Notes: generated by a model from the letters alone, not told the origin. DNA of 13,008 bases from Chloroflexota bacterium (GCA_012800995.1 JAAZIH010000086.1:1-13008); one strand, 5' to 3'. Positions 1 through 7,178 are shown, counted from the stretch's first letter. Numbers and translations are program-made.

Positions 1-1
1 A

Positions 2-112
2 AATCCGTCATTTTTTCCCGAAGAACTTGCGGCCCTGGGAAAAAACAAAAAACACGTCTTAATCCCTGATATTTGCGTTACAATAGTAATGTTGGCGTGT
101 GCCAAGCAATAA
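2..112 (+). CDS. Possible 3' end of an upstream gene (partial, hypothetical)
   Basis: A reading frame is open from the window edge to a TAA at 110-112, ending 20 bases before the likely iorA start at 133. Its first part reads like protein (FFPEELAALGKNKKHVLIPD), but the last dozen residues (ending in LACAKQ) look less natural, and the stretch also contains an inverted repeat at 11-45. It could be the tail of a gene in the same operon as iorA, or simply open non-coding DNA. I do not recognise the family. Bases to the left of the window would settle it. Confidence 0.25.
   Translation, partial: NPSFFPEELAALGKNKKHVLIPDICVTIVMLACAKQ
11..45. repeat. Perfect 9-bp inverted repeat, possible terminator hairpin
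   Basis: TTTTTTCCC at 11-19 is the exact reverse complement of GGGAAAAAA at 37-45, with a 17-base loop. A purine-rich A-tract follows on the plus strand, and a T-run would follow when it is transcribed on the minus strand. It may be a weak terminator for a gene to the left. The stem is mostly A-T, and the region might instead be coding. Confidence 0.3.
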
Positions 113-120
113 AACTATCC

Positions 121-135
121 AAGGAGGCCATTTTG
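121..135 (+). promoter_or_regulatory. Ribosome binding site fixing a TTG start for iorA
   Basis: AAGGAGG at 121-127 lies five bases before TTG at 133-135. This is a near-perfect Shine-Dalgarno sequence at good spacing. The only earlier in-frame start (TTG at 73) has no comparable site and would add 20 residues that are not typical of IorA. Confidence 0.8.
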
Positions 136-1917
136 AAACATCTCTTAACCGGAGACGAAGCTGTCGCTCGCGGTGCCTATGAAGCTGGTGTGCGTTTTGC
201 CGCAGCCTATCCAGGCACACCAAGCACAGAAATTCTCGAAAATATCTCCAAATACCAAGGCGTCATTAAAGCGGAATGGGCGCCCAATGAAAAAGTAGCC
301 CTCGAGTCGGTTATTGGCGCGTCTATCGCGGGTGCGCGAGCCCTGGCGTCTATGAAACATGTCGGCTTGAACGTTGCCGCGGATCCGTTCTTCACATTCG
401 CTTATATGGGTGTGAGCGGTGGCGCGGTGGTCATTACCGCTGATGAACCCGGGCAGTTCTCTTCGCAGAACGAACAGGATAACCGCAACTATGCCAAGGC
501 TGCCATGGTGCCCATGTTTGAACCATCCGACAGCCAGGAAGCCAAAGACATGCTCGCCGACGCTTTTGAAATAAGCGAACAATATGATGTGCCCGTACTT
601 TACCGAATGACCACGCGTGTGTGTCATTCAAAGAGTCTGGTTGAGTTGGGAGAAAGGGTCGAAGTGCCCATCAAGCCCTACACGAAGAACATCAAAAAGT
701 ATGTTGCTGTGCCCGCTAACGCGCGCATCATGAAGGTGAAGCTGCAAGGCAATTTGAAGTTGCTGGAAGAGTACTCAAACAATTGCAAATGGAACCGTTT
801 TGAATATGGCGACACCAAAATTGGCATCATCTGCTCCGGAGATTGTTATCTTTACGCCCGCGAAGTTTTTGGCGATAACGCCTCCTACCTCAAATTAGGT
901 TTCACGAACCCCCTGCCGGCGGAGATGATTAAAGACTTCGCCTCAAAGGTTGAAAGAATTTACATTATTGAGGAAAACGACCCTTACATCGAAGACTTCG
1001 TGCGCGCTTTGGGCGTCGCCTGTGATGGCAAGAACATCTTCCCACGCAATGGCGAAATGTTGCCGGAAGTCATTCGCGAAGTCATCTATGGCGAGACAAT
1101 TGAGGCAGACGCAGAAATAGCCGAAGCACTAATCGGTCGCCCGCCCACACTTTGCGCCGGATGTCCGCATCGTGGTTTCTTCTACGAATTAGGCCGCAAG
1201 CGCAATGTGATGGTCTCCGGCGATATTGGTTGCTACACCCTGTCATCTGGCGCGCCTTATAACGCGATCGAGAGCACGATCTGCATGGGTGCCAGCATCA
1301 GTGCGGGTCATGGTGCTCAGCAAATCTTTGACTCAATTGAAGACAACAAAATGCGCGTTGTTTCTGTTTTGGGCGATAGCACCTTCTTCCATACAGGGCT
1401 CAACTCCCTGATGAATGTGGCTTATAACAAGAGCAACACGGTAAATGTCATTCTCGATAATCGCATCACCGCCATGACTGGTCAGCAGGAAAACCCCGGC
1501 AGTGGCATGACCGTGCAAGGCGAAATTACCGAACAGGTGAATATCGAGGCGCTGGTGAGGACGTTGGGTTTTGAGAACGTGCGCACCATCAACCCGAACG
1601 ACCTTAAAGAGGTCAAAGAAACGCTCAATTGGGCTTTGGAACTTGAAGGACCATCGGTCATTATCACCCGCTGGCCCTGCGCGCTCAAGAAAATGCACGA
1701 ATGGGATTTGAAAGAGTTCAATAATCCCTTTAAAACCCAATACGAAGTGCTTGAAGATGTCTGTATCGGCTGTAAAGCCTGCACCCGCACCGGTTGCCCG
1801 GCGATTGTCTTCCAGGTGGATAAGAAGAAATCCAGCATCGACCCCTATAAATGTGTGGGTTGTAGCGTTTGCGCGCAGGTTTGCCCTGTGGATGCCATTC
1901 AACTGAAAGGAGCCTAA
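133..1917 (+). CDS. iorA: Indolepyruvate:ferredoxin oxidoreductase, alpha subunit (IorA)
   Basis: This is the catalytic subunit of the cytoplasmic enzyme that oxidatively decarboxylates aryl pyruvates (from Trp, Phe and Tyr transamination) to aryl-acetyl-CoA, passing electrons to ferredoxin. From the TTG at 133 it has 594 residues, about the usual family length. The N-terminal pyrimidine-binding domain carries an AYPGTPSTEI segment. LCAGCPHRG is near residue 341. The thiamine diphosphate/Mg site is GDS at 414-416 through DN at 442-443. The C-terminus carries two 4Fe-4S motifs: an atypical CX2CX2CX4CP (Cys544, 547, 550, 555) and a regular CX2CX2CX3CP (Cys574, 577, 580, 584), the combination known for IorA. 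iorB follows two bases after the stop, so the genes are co-transcribed. It could act in amino-acid fermentation or, in reverse, in aryl-acid assimilation; the sequence does not say which. Confidence 0.95.
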   Translation: MKHLLTGDEAVARGAYEAGVRFAAAYPGTPSTEILENISKYQGVIKAEWAPNEKVALESVIGASIAGARALASMKHVGLNVAADPFFTFAYMGVSGGAVVITADEPGQFSSQNEQDNRNYAKAAMVPMFEPSDSQEAKDMLADAFEISEQYDVPVLYRMTTRVCHSKSLVELGERVEVPIKPYTKNIKKYVAVPANARIMKVKLQGNLKLLEEYSNNCKWNRFEYGDTKIGIICSGDCYLYAREVFGDNASYLKLGFTNPLPAEMIKDFASKVERIYIIEENDPYIEDFVRALGVACDGKNIFPRNGEMLPEVIREVIYGETIEADAEIAEALIGRPPTLCAGCPHRGFFYELGRKRNVMVSGDIGCYTLSSGAPYNAIESTICMGASISAGHGAQQIFDSIEDNKMRVVSVLGDSTFFHTGLNSLMNVAYNKSNTVNVILDNRITAMTGQQENPGSGMTVQGEITEQVNIEALVRTLGFENVRTINPNDLKEVKETLNWALELEGPSVIITRWPCALKKMHEWDLKEFNNPFKTQYEVLEDVCIGCKACTRTGCPAIVFQVDKKKSSIDPYKCVGCSVCAQVCPVDAIQLKGA

Positions 1918-1919
1918 GC

Positions 1920-2501
1920 ATGACTAAAAATATTCTACTTACCGGTGTTGGTGGCCAAGGCACCATTTTAGCCAGCCGTCTTTTGACCCTCGGTTTGCAA
2001 GATAATGGCTATGACGTGAAAATGAGCGAAGTGCATGGCATGTCCCAGCGCGAAGGACCCGTGTTGACCCACGTGCGTTTTGGTAAAAAAGTCTGGTCGC
2101 CGGTTGTATCCAGGAAAAAAGGCGATATTATTATCGGCTTTGAGGAACTTGAAGTGTTGCGCAATTTGGAATACTTGCGCGATGACGGTGAAGGCGTGGT
2201 TATTTTGAACCGCGCGCGGGTTAACCCGATTGGGGTGCTTTCGGGCAAGGATGTCTATCCACCCAATATCCAGGAACTGATTGAAGCGCGAGCTGGGCGT
2301 GTTATCGCGCTTGACGCAACCGAAGAAGCGGAAAAACTCGGCAATCCTCGCACGATGAACATCATTCTATTGGGCGTCGCGCTCAAGGCATTGGGATTGC
2401 ATGAAGAAATTGACTGGAACAAGATTATCGCTGAAAACGTGCGCGAGCAATTTGTTGAAGTCAACCAAAAAGCCCTTCAGTTAGGTATGTCGCTGGTTTA
2501 A
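1920..2501 (+). CDS. iorB: Indolepyruvate:ferredoxin oxidoreductase, beta subunit (IorB)
   Basis: This is the small partner subunit of IorA and belongs to the pyruvate/ketoisovalerate oxidoreductase gamma-domain family. The ATG at 1920 is chosen because AAAGGAG at 1906-1912 precedes it by seven bases; an earlier in-frame ATG at 1869 lies inside the iorA Fe-S coding region. The protein has 193 residues, normal for IorB. The N-terminus has the glycine-rich GVGGQG (residues 9-14) of this family, followed by the conserved SEVHGMSQREGPV segment. It starts two bases after the iorA stop, which implies coupled translation and equal expression. The operon ends at the hairpin at 2531-2560. Confidence 0.95.
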   Translation: MTKNILLTGVGGQGTILASRLLTLGLQDNGYDVKMSEVHGMSQREGPVLTHVRFGKKVWSPVVSRKKGDIIIGFEELEVLRNLEYLRDDGEGVVILNRARVNPIGVLSGKDVYPPNIQELIEARAGRVIALDATEEAEKLGNPRTMNIILLGVALKALGLHEEIDWNKIIAENVREQFVEVNQKALQLGMSLV

Positions 2502-2530
2502 GGCTTACGCCTGACTTAGAAAAGCTTAGA

Positions 2531-2560
2531 AAAAAGGCTGCTTACACGAGCAGCCTTTTT
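2531..2560. terminator. Bidirectional intrinsic terminator between iorB and dnaN
   Basis: AAAAAGGCTGCT (2531-2542) and AGCAGCCTTTTT (2549-2560) form a perfect 12-bp stem with the six-base loop TACACG. The A-tract on one side and T-tract on the other mean it can end transcription from both directions. It lies between the convergent iorB (ending 2501) and dnaN (ending 2580). Confidence 0.9.
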
Positions 2561-2579
2561 GAGTCTAAGAAAATAAAGC

Positions 2580-3716
2580 TTAACGTGGGATGTTCATCGG
2601 CATGATGATGTGCTTAAAGCTGTCATCATCCACCGGGCGCAATAAACCGGGCGTATTGGCAGCGTTGGTTTCCAAAATAACGTTGGGTGTCTTGATGACC
2701 TCAAGCACCTCACGTAAATAGCGAATGTTGAAGCTGATCAACAAGGGCACGCCTTCAACCGATGCGTCCACGATGACTTCAGACGAGCCGGTTTGTTCCG
2801 AATTTGCTGAGATATCAAGCTGCGCGGTGCCCATTTCGCCTTCGCTGGGTTGAATGTCAAGGCGGGCGATGTAGTTGCCCTCGCGGGCGATGATCTCGGT
2901 TTGTTTGCAGGCTTTCAGCATATCAGCCGTCGAAAGCACGGTGCGGGTTTTGAACGAGGGTGGGATAATCGCGTTGTAATTGGGGAAGTTGCCTTCAATT
3001 AATTGCGATACCAGCTCAACATCTTTAAGGTGGAAAATCACCTGGCCACGTCCGGGTGGAAAAGTCATCTTGAGGGTTTCATCGCCATTGACAGCTACAC
3101 GAGAAAGTTCCGAAAGCGCGCGGGCTGGGACAAGCGCTTCAAGTTTTTGTTTACCCATATCTGCCATTGTCGCGCGGGAAATGGATATGCGGTAACCATC
3201 CGTGGCTGCCATCTCGAGGATTTCGTCATCAAAACTCATATGCACGCCGGTCAGGTTGGGTCGGGAGTCTTCAGTGGATGCGGCAAAAACAACCTGGCTG
3301 ATCATCTCTTTGAAGTTGCCAACATTAAGCGGAATGGCGGTGTCGAGATCGGGAGAGGGCATGGGCGGGAATTCATCCGCGCTAATCCCTTTGATATCAG
3401 TATTGAGTGTGCCACACTTTACGTTCAGGCTTTGGGTGCGGTTGTCAACGGTCAGGATGACATCCTGGTTGGGCAAATTGCTGACCAAATCCGCAAACGT
3501 TCGCGCTGGTACAGTTAATCCGCCCTCATTTTCAACTTGAGCGTCAATCCAGGCGCTGATGCCCAGCTCAAGGTTGGTGGCGGAAAGCCGCAGCCGGTCC
3601 CCATCGGTTTTGATGAGAATATTCGAAAGTACGGGCAGGGTTGAGCGGGGTGTTACCACGCGGGCGACAACGCTGACCCCATGCGCGAGTTGGTTTTGTT
3701 GAATGACAACCTTCAT
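2580..3716 (-). CDS. dnaN: DNA polymerase III beta subunit (sliding clamp)
   Basis: DnaN forms the ring-shaped dimer that encircles DNA and tethers polymerase III and repair enzymes to the template. The 378-residue product has the family's usual length. It begins with the typical MKVVIQQ and has the PRSTLPVLSNILI segment near residue 23, a central EDSRPNLTGVH segment, and a C-terminus ending in IIMPMNIPR, corresponding to the conserved MPM end of bacterial clamps. The start is supported by GGAGGA (minus strand, 3721-3726) four bases upstream of the ATG. An extended -10 promoter lies at 3753-3761. No dnaA, recF or gyrB is visible next to it, so it is not in the classic origin cluster within this window. 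Confidence 0.97.
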   Translation of the reverse strand: MKVVIQQNQLAHGVSVVARVVTPRSTLPVLSNILIKTDGDRLRLSATNLELGISAWIDAQVENEGGLTVPARTFADLVSNLPNQDVILTVDNRTQSLNVKCGTLNTDIKGISADEFPPMPSPDLDTAIPLNVGNFKEMISQVVFAASTEDSRPNLTGVHMSFDDEILEMAATDGYRISISRATMADMGKQKLEALVPARALSELSRVAVNGDETLKMTFPPGRGQVIFHLKDVELVSQLIEGNFPNYNAIIPPSFKTRTVLSTADMLKACKQTEIIAREGNYIARLDIQPSEGEMGTAQLDISANSEQTGSSEVIVDASVEGVPLLISFNIRYLREVLEVIKTPNVILETNAANTPGLLRPVDDDSFKHIIMPMNIPR

Positions 3717-3752
3717 AAAATCCTCCAGCGTGATGACTCTTTTATCCGTTTA

Positions 3753-3761
3753 AGTATACCA
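3753..3761 (-). promoter_or_regulatory. Extended -10 promoter of dnaN
   Basis: On the minus strand the sequence reads TGGTATACT: a TG dinucleotide one base before the -10 hexamer TATACT. Transcription would start about seven bases further on, near 3746, giving a leader of about 30 bases that includes the GGAGGA ribosome site. No good -35 box is visible, as is usual for extended -10 promoters. Confidence 0.55.
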
Positions 3762-3775
3762 TTATTTATATGAAA

Positions 3776-3805
3776 TTCGGACTTTTCGTGAAACAGGGCT
3801 ATAAT
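3776..3805 (+). promoter_or_regulatory. Promoter of the structured RNA upstream of the GlsB-like gene
   Basis: There is a perfect TATAAT at 3800-3805, with a weak -35-like TTCGGA at 3776-3781 (18-base spacer). Start of transcription is expected around 3811-3813, which coincides with the first base of the long outer stem beginning at 3813. That match supports a dedicated RNA unit. Confidence 0.6.
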
Positions 3806-3811
3806 TTGGTA

Positions 3812-3944
3812 GTGCAATTCTGATTCATTCAAGGAAATGGTCAGGAGGCTATTTCTGAACGTGGAAAACATGGGCTCACATCACTTGTTCGTCTGTGGTC
3901 TCCTGACCACGGACAATAAATTTCAGCGAAAATCAGGATTGCAG
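3812..3944 (+). ncRNA. Structured small RNA, candidate 6S RNA (ssrS-like)
   Basis: The outer stem pairs 3813-3825 (TGCAATTCTGATT) with 3931-3943 (AATCAGGATTGCA), 13 pairs including one G-U. A large asymmetric internal bubble follows (3826-3837 on the left, 3910-3930 on the right). The second arm begins with a perfect 10-bp stem (TGGTCAGGAG 3838-3847 with CTCCTGACCA 3900-3909) and continues as an imperfect hairpin, with GAAC/GTTC (3857-3860, 3887-3890) and GTG/CAC (3861-3863, 3882-3884). A closing stem, an open central bubble and a long imperfect terminal hairpin are the hallmark of 6S RNA, which inhibits sigma-70-type RNA polymerase by mimicking an open promoter. At about 133 nt it is shorter than typical 6S RNA (about 160-200). 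It has no clear T-run terminator and could instead be a structured leader of the gene at 3975. Confidence 0.45.
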
Positions 3945-3974
3945 AACTTGAAAGTGTAAAATTTTGGAGGCGAG

Positions 3975-4241
3975 ATGTTTGAATTAAATCCATGGATTCA
4001 AATGATATTGGTAGGCGCGATTGTCGGTTTTCTAACTGATATGGCGATGAAAGGCCACAAATTCAAGTTTCTTGGTTCGGTGGTTGCGGGCATCATTGGC
4101 GCGTATTTGTTGACCGTTCTGATTAAGGAATGGGGCATTTCCCTGTCATTTATTCCCGCGCCATGGGAGTCTATTGTAATAAGTGCGCTTGGGGCTGGCG
4201 TTTTAGTGGCGATTTTGCGCGCCATTCGACAGTCTTCTTAA
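3975..4241 (+). CDS. GlsB/YeaQ/YmgE-like small membrane protein
   Basis: This 88-residue protein is largely hydrophobic, with about three membrane segments (roughly residues 8-24, 31-50 and 63-82). The pattern of a glycine-rich first helix (ILVGAIVGFL), a short basic loop (MKGHKFKF) and a second glycine-rich helix (GSVVAGIIGAYL) matches the transglycosylase-associated (GlsB/YeaQ/YmgE) family. This is a group of stress-related inner-membrane proteins of unclear biochemical role. GGAGG at 3966-3970 lies four bases before the ATG. It sits directly downstream of the structured RNA, so it may be read from the same promoter at 3776-3805. The family call rests on pattern only and the function is unknown. 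Confidence 0.7.
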   Translation: MFELNPWIQMILVGAIVGFLTDMAMKGHKFKFLGSVVAGIIGAYLLTVLIKEWGISLSFIPAPWESIVISALGAGVLVAILRAIRQSS

Positions 4242-4341
4242 AAGAATCTGAACTTCAGTTGTTAAAAATAAACGCGCGTTAGAAAAAGCGGGGATAAGCG
4301 CGGTCTGATATCTTAGAAATCTGTTAACCTTGCACTATTTT

Positions 4342-4370
4342 TTGGCATCCACTGGGGGCTTGGATAGAAT
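4342..4370 (+). promoter_or_regulatory. Near-consensus sigma-70-type promoter of the thioredoxin-reductase-like gene
   Basis: TTGGCA (4342-4347, five of six consensus bases), a 17-base spacer, and TAGAAT (4365-4370, five of six). Start is expected near 4377, giving a leader of about 17 bases before the ATG at 4394. The gene is thus transcribed independently of the GlsB-like gene. The preceding gap (4242-4341) also holds short palindromes (CTGAACTTCAG; AACGCGCGTT at 4271-4280) with no assigned role. Confidence 0.75.
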
Positions 4371-4393
4371 TTTTAAGAATATGCGAGGTGCTT

Positions 4394-5362
4394 ATGACAG
4401 ATAACGATAAAAACGTCTATGATGTATTGATTATTGGTGGTGGTCCAGCCGGAGCCACAGCTGCTATTTACACCGCCCGGGCGGGCTTAAAAACAGGCAT
4501 TCTGGATAAAGGACTAACCACTGGCGCACTGGGTGTGACCAGTAAAATTGCCAATTTCCCTGGAGTGGCGGGCGATATTTCTGGCGCGGAACTTTTAGGC
4601 ATAATGCGCAAACAGGCGACTGATTTCGGCGCGGAATTCATCAATGATAAAGCGGTGGGAACCGAGCTGAACTCAGAACTCAGAACAATATATGGAAACT
4701 TTGACGTATATTATGGCAAAGCCATCATCATCGCGTCTGGCTCAATGGGCAGGGCGAACCTGATTGACGGAGAAGCCACCTTTTTGGGCAGGGGCGTGTC
4801 ATACTGTGGCGTTTGCGACGCGGCATTTTACAAAGACAGAGAAGTAGCGGTTATCGGTAAAACTGATGAAGCCCTGGAAGAGGCTCTATATCTCTCAAGG
4901 TTCGCGTCAAAAGTGCATCTTTTGGTGCCCTCGGCACATATTGAAGCTTCGGATGAGCTTTGCGAAACGATGCGCCACAACGAAATAATCGTTCCTTACT
5001 ATGACGCGCGGGTACGCGAAATTTATGGTAACGACAGGGTCGAAGGCTTACGTTGGACGAGCGCGGGCAATTCTGAAACTTTAAATCACTTGGCTGTGGA
5101 AGGGGTTTTTGTCTATCTGCAGGGAGGTAAACCTATTACAGACTTTTTAGTGGGGCAACTGGACGCTTGCGAGCAGGGTTGTTTGCAGGTTGACCGTAAT
5201 ATGCAAACAGTCATTCCCGGTGTTTTCGCGGTGGGGGATGTGCTGTGCACGCGCGTGCGCCAGGCGGTGATAGCTGTGGGTGATGGAGCCATCGCCGCGA
5301 TTGAAGCTGAAAAATGGCTGCGTGGTAAAAAGGCTGCCCGCCTTGACTGGCATTCAGATTAA
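4394..5362 (+). CDS. Thioredoxin-reductase-like FAD flavoprotein lacking NADPH motifs
   Basis: The product has 322 residues, like bacterial low-molecular-weight TrxB, which uses FAD and a redox disulfide to reduce thioredoxin. The FAD motif GGGPAG is at residues 15-20, the redox pair is CGVC (Cys138, Cys141; same place as the E. coli pair), and the C-terminal FAD segment is GVFAVGDV followed by RQAVIAVGDGAIAA. The middle NAD(P)H domain is degenerate: where TrxB has GGGxSA there is GKTDEA (155-160), and where it has HRRxxxR there is LVPSAHI (177-183). Loss of both motifs is known in ferredoxin- or flavin-dependent relatives (FFTR of clostridia, DFTR of some cyanobacteria) and in the Thermoplasma enzyme, so the electron donor is probably not NADPH. 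ATG at 4394 is chosen over GTG at 4388 because GAGG at 4385-4388 precedes it by five bases. I give no gene symbol because the donor is unknown. Confidence 0.85.
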   Translation: MTDNDKNVYDVLIIGGGPAGATAAIYTARAGLKTGILDKGLTTGALGVTSKIANFPGVAGDISGAELLGIMRKQATDFGAEFINDKAVGTELNSELRTIYGNFDVYYGKAIIIASGSMGRANLIDGEATFLGRGVSYCGVCDAAFYKDREVAVIGKTDEALEEALYLSRFASKVHLLVPSAHIEASDELCETMRHNEIIVPYYDARVREIYGNDRVEGLRWTSAGNSETLNHLAVEGVFVYLQGGKPITDFLVGQLDACEQGCLQVDRNMQTVIPGVFAVGDVLCTRVRQAVIAVGDGAIAAIEAEKWLRGKKAARLDWHSD

Positions 5363-5369
5363 TAAAGAA

Positions 5370-5394
5370 AATCAGATTTTTGTTCGGTCTGATT
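5370..5394 (+). other. Small hairpin after the reductase gene
   Basis: AATCAGA (5370-5376) pairs with TCTGATT (5388-5394) around an 11-base loop that begins with five T residues. It lies between the reductase stop codon and the stronger terminator at 5401-5431. It may help end transcription or protect the mRNA 3' end. Confidence 0.35.
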
Positions 5395-5400
5395 AAACGA

Positions 5401-5431
5401 AAAGAGCTGGCTAAACGATAACCAGCTCTTT
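5401..5431. terminator. Bidirectional terminator between the reductase and peptidase genes
   Basis: AAAGAGCTGG (5401-5410) and CCAGCTCTTT (5422-5431) form a perfect 10-bp stem with an 11-base loop. It lies between the convergent reductase gene (stop 5362) and M14 peptidase gene (stop 5452). On the minus strand the stem is followed by TTTTCGTTT, a good U-rich tail, so it serves the peptidase gene best. Confidence 0.8.
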
Positions 5432-5451
5432 GATTTCATTTCAATCCCAAT

Positions 5452-7178
5452 TTAGGGTCTTTCAGGATTAAGGATGATTGGCAGATAGATCCAGTTGCTC
5501 ATGGGATCCGGTGTTGGGGTTGGGGTTGGCTGCGGTGCTGAGCCAACGGTAAACCATGCCGCTGTAGGAATGCCCCAGTTGCCATCAGCATCCTTAGCTT
5601 CCACAAAGAGAGTATGTTTTCCAGGACTTAATTGCGATACATCTACCGCGAACATCACATCGCTTTTAGGTTTGCCCACATTGCGATTGACCGTAGTCGG
5701 GTTCGCGCCTTCAATCCAGCTGGGTTTGTCAAAACTGTAGCGATAGGCGACAATGTTTTGAGAAGGAATACCACCCTCATAACTGCTGTGAAGGGTATCG
5801 TCAATGTGGACATTGACAATCATTGGTTGGGCGGGGTTCACCGGCTGGCTGGGAATGCTGTTGAAAGAAACCTCAGGGCCAAAGGCGTCCATGTAGGGTC
5901 GGCGCGCGAGTTTGATGCCTCTTAGGAGCGTCTGTTTATTATCTGGCCAGATTTCACTTTCAAATCGTGAGCAGTTTTCATGGAAGGTTACACCCATTTC
6001 GACACAGAAGGCGGGCACCCCAAATTCACCATAGACAAAGTCATCTGTCGAACCTAATGTGGCATATAACTCGGTGGACTTTTGGGGAAGGTAATTGTTG
6101 TAATAAGCTAATTTATAACTCACCGTTTTAAGTTGGTTATGGTTGGGCGCGTTATTGTAGGTATAACCCCAAGGGTAGAGAATCAATTCGCTGTAGCTGT
6201 GCAGATCCATAAACATGCCCGTTGTATCATCAGGAGCCTTATCATTTTCACCGGGTCCGCGCTGGTCTTCAAAGATGGTAGCGAGGTAAGTTGTAATGGC
6301 TATAGTTTCGGGTTCAGAACCGGCAGAAACACCCGGATAAGTCAGCTCGCACTGATTTGAACCGCTGCCCCATGCAAAGGGGTAGTTGCGGTTGAGGTCA
6401 ACGCCAGTTTGGTTGTAGTTGCCGTATTGTCCGGGACAGTGATTAGTGTTGTAGTTTTTGCGTTGCATGCGATTGGAGCCACCCTCATCAATCAAGCGTC
6501 CATCCGGGTTGCTCACAAAAACCATGTGCACACGGTTGTAGTCGAGCATCCAGGTAATATCAGGGTCAACGCCGTAGTTTTCAAGCAAATATTCCGCCAG
6601 GCGCAAATTAACTTCCGGCGGAGACCACCGCGGGCGTGGATGTTGCTCATATAAAAAGTGTCCGATTTTGGCGTTTCGGGGTTGGATTTATTGGTGATCA
6701 GGAAGACTTCAATATCGTAGCCAGCCGTACCACCGCTGTTAATTTTTTGCCAACTATCACCGATGTCAATAATTTCAACCAGGTTGGGATATTGACTGGC
6801 AAGTTCAGCTGCACGGGCGAACATTTCATCCACGGTGCGGAAGCAAGGGTATCCGGGCATACCTGAAGTTTGATTGGGGAATTTTTCTCTTATGGTGTTA
6901 ATTTCTCTTGTGTAAGGAATGTCAACAGTCCAGGTGAAGCCATCAAGCGTTAAAGCCTCACGGCTGGTGGGGGAAGAGAATATTTTTACGGTCTGTGTGT
7001 CATGATCAACTTCCACAACGTCGTAATGGTCAGCAAGAATTTGCAGACGGTCGCGATTCTCAAAGGATACGATGAGCACCTGGGTTTCGGGGAGGGGATT
7101 ATTGGCGGTCGCGGTTTGAGAGCCAGCAAGCAAGCTGAAAACCAAGGCGATGGCGATAATCAGATACAGTAAGCGCAT
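5452..7178 (-). pseudogene. Secreted M14 zinc carboxypeptidase, frameshifted in the zinc motif
   Basis: Two overlapping minus-strand frames (ATG at 7178, and a second frame continuing to the stop at 5452) together encode one 575-residue carboxypeptidase T-like protein. A signal peptide (residues 1 to about 25) and a propeptide-like region come first. The catalytic domain follows with SNIHAR at 178-183 (His181 zinc ligand), SNPDGR, DLNRN (about 261-265), the SEPET segment, the second zinc His in DLHSYSE (about 327) and the catalytic-Glu candidate in CVEMG (about 394). A beta-rich domain, a PTPTPTP linker and a C-terminal IYLPIIL tail follow. The frame breaks right after HAR. Adding one base between 6628 and 6629 restores HAREWSPPEVNLRLAEYLL, including the missing Glu ligand. 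The downstream frame is otherwise intact, so the break is either very recent or a sequencing error. The start lacks a close ribosome site; a G7 run (7180-7186) lies just upstream. Confidence 0.85.

Noticed and set aside
145..627. A 160-codon open frame on the minus strand inside iorA, and a similar one at 1333-1902
   Set aside because: Both lie wholly antisense to a strongly conserved gene, have unnatural composition (rich in His, Arg and Gly) and lack ribosome sites; they mirror the codon bias of iorA.
3838..3909. Signal recognition particle RNA, suggested by the GGTCAGG start of the inner hairpin
   Set aside because: The invariant GGAAGNAGC-type apical motif of bacterial SRP RNA is absent; the hairpin loop region reads differently.
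4269..4300. Palindrome AACGCGCGTT and nearby GCG-rich bases as a terminator of the GlsB-like gene
   Set aside because: The palindrome has no loop and no T-run follows, so it does not look like an intrinsic terminator.
5495..6654. Several plus-strand open frames of 75-97 codons across the peptidase gene
   Set aside because: They are antisense to a conserved peptidase sequence, lack ribosome sites and show no recognisable protein features.
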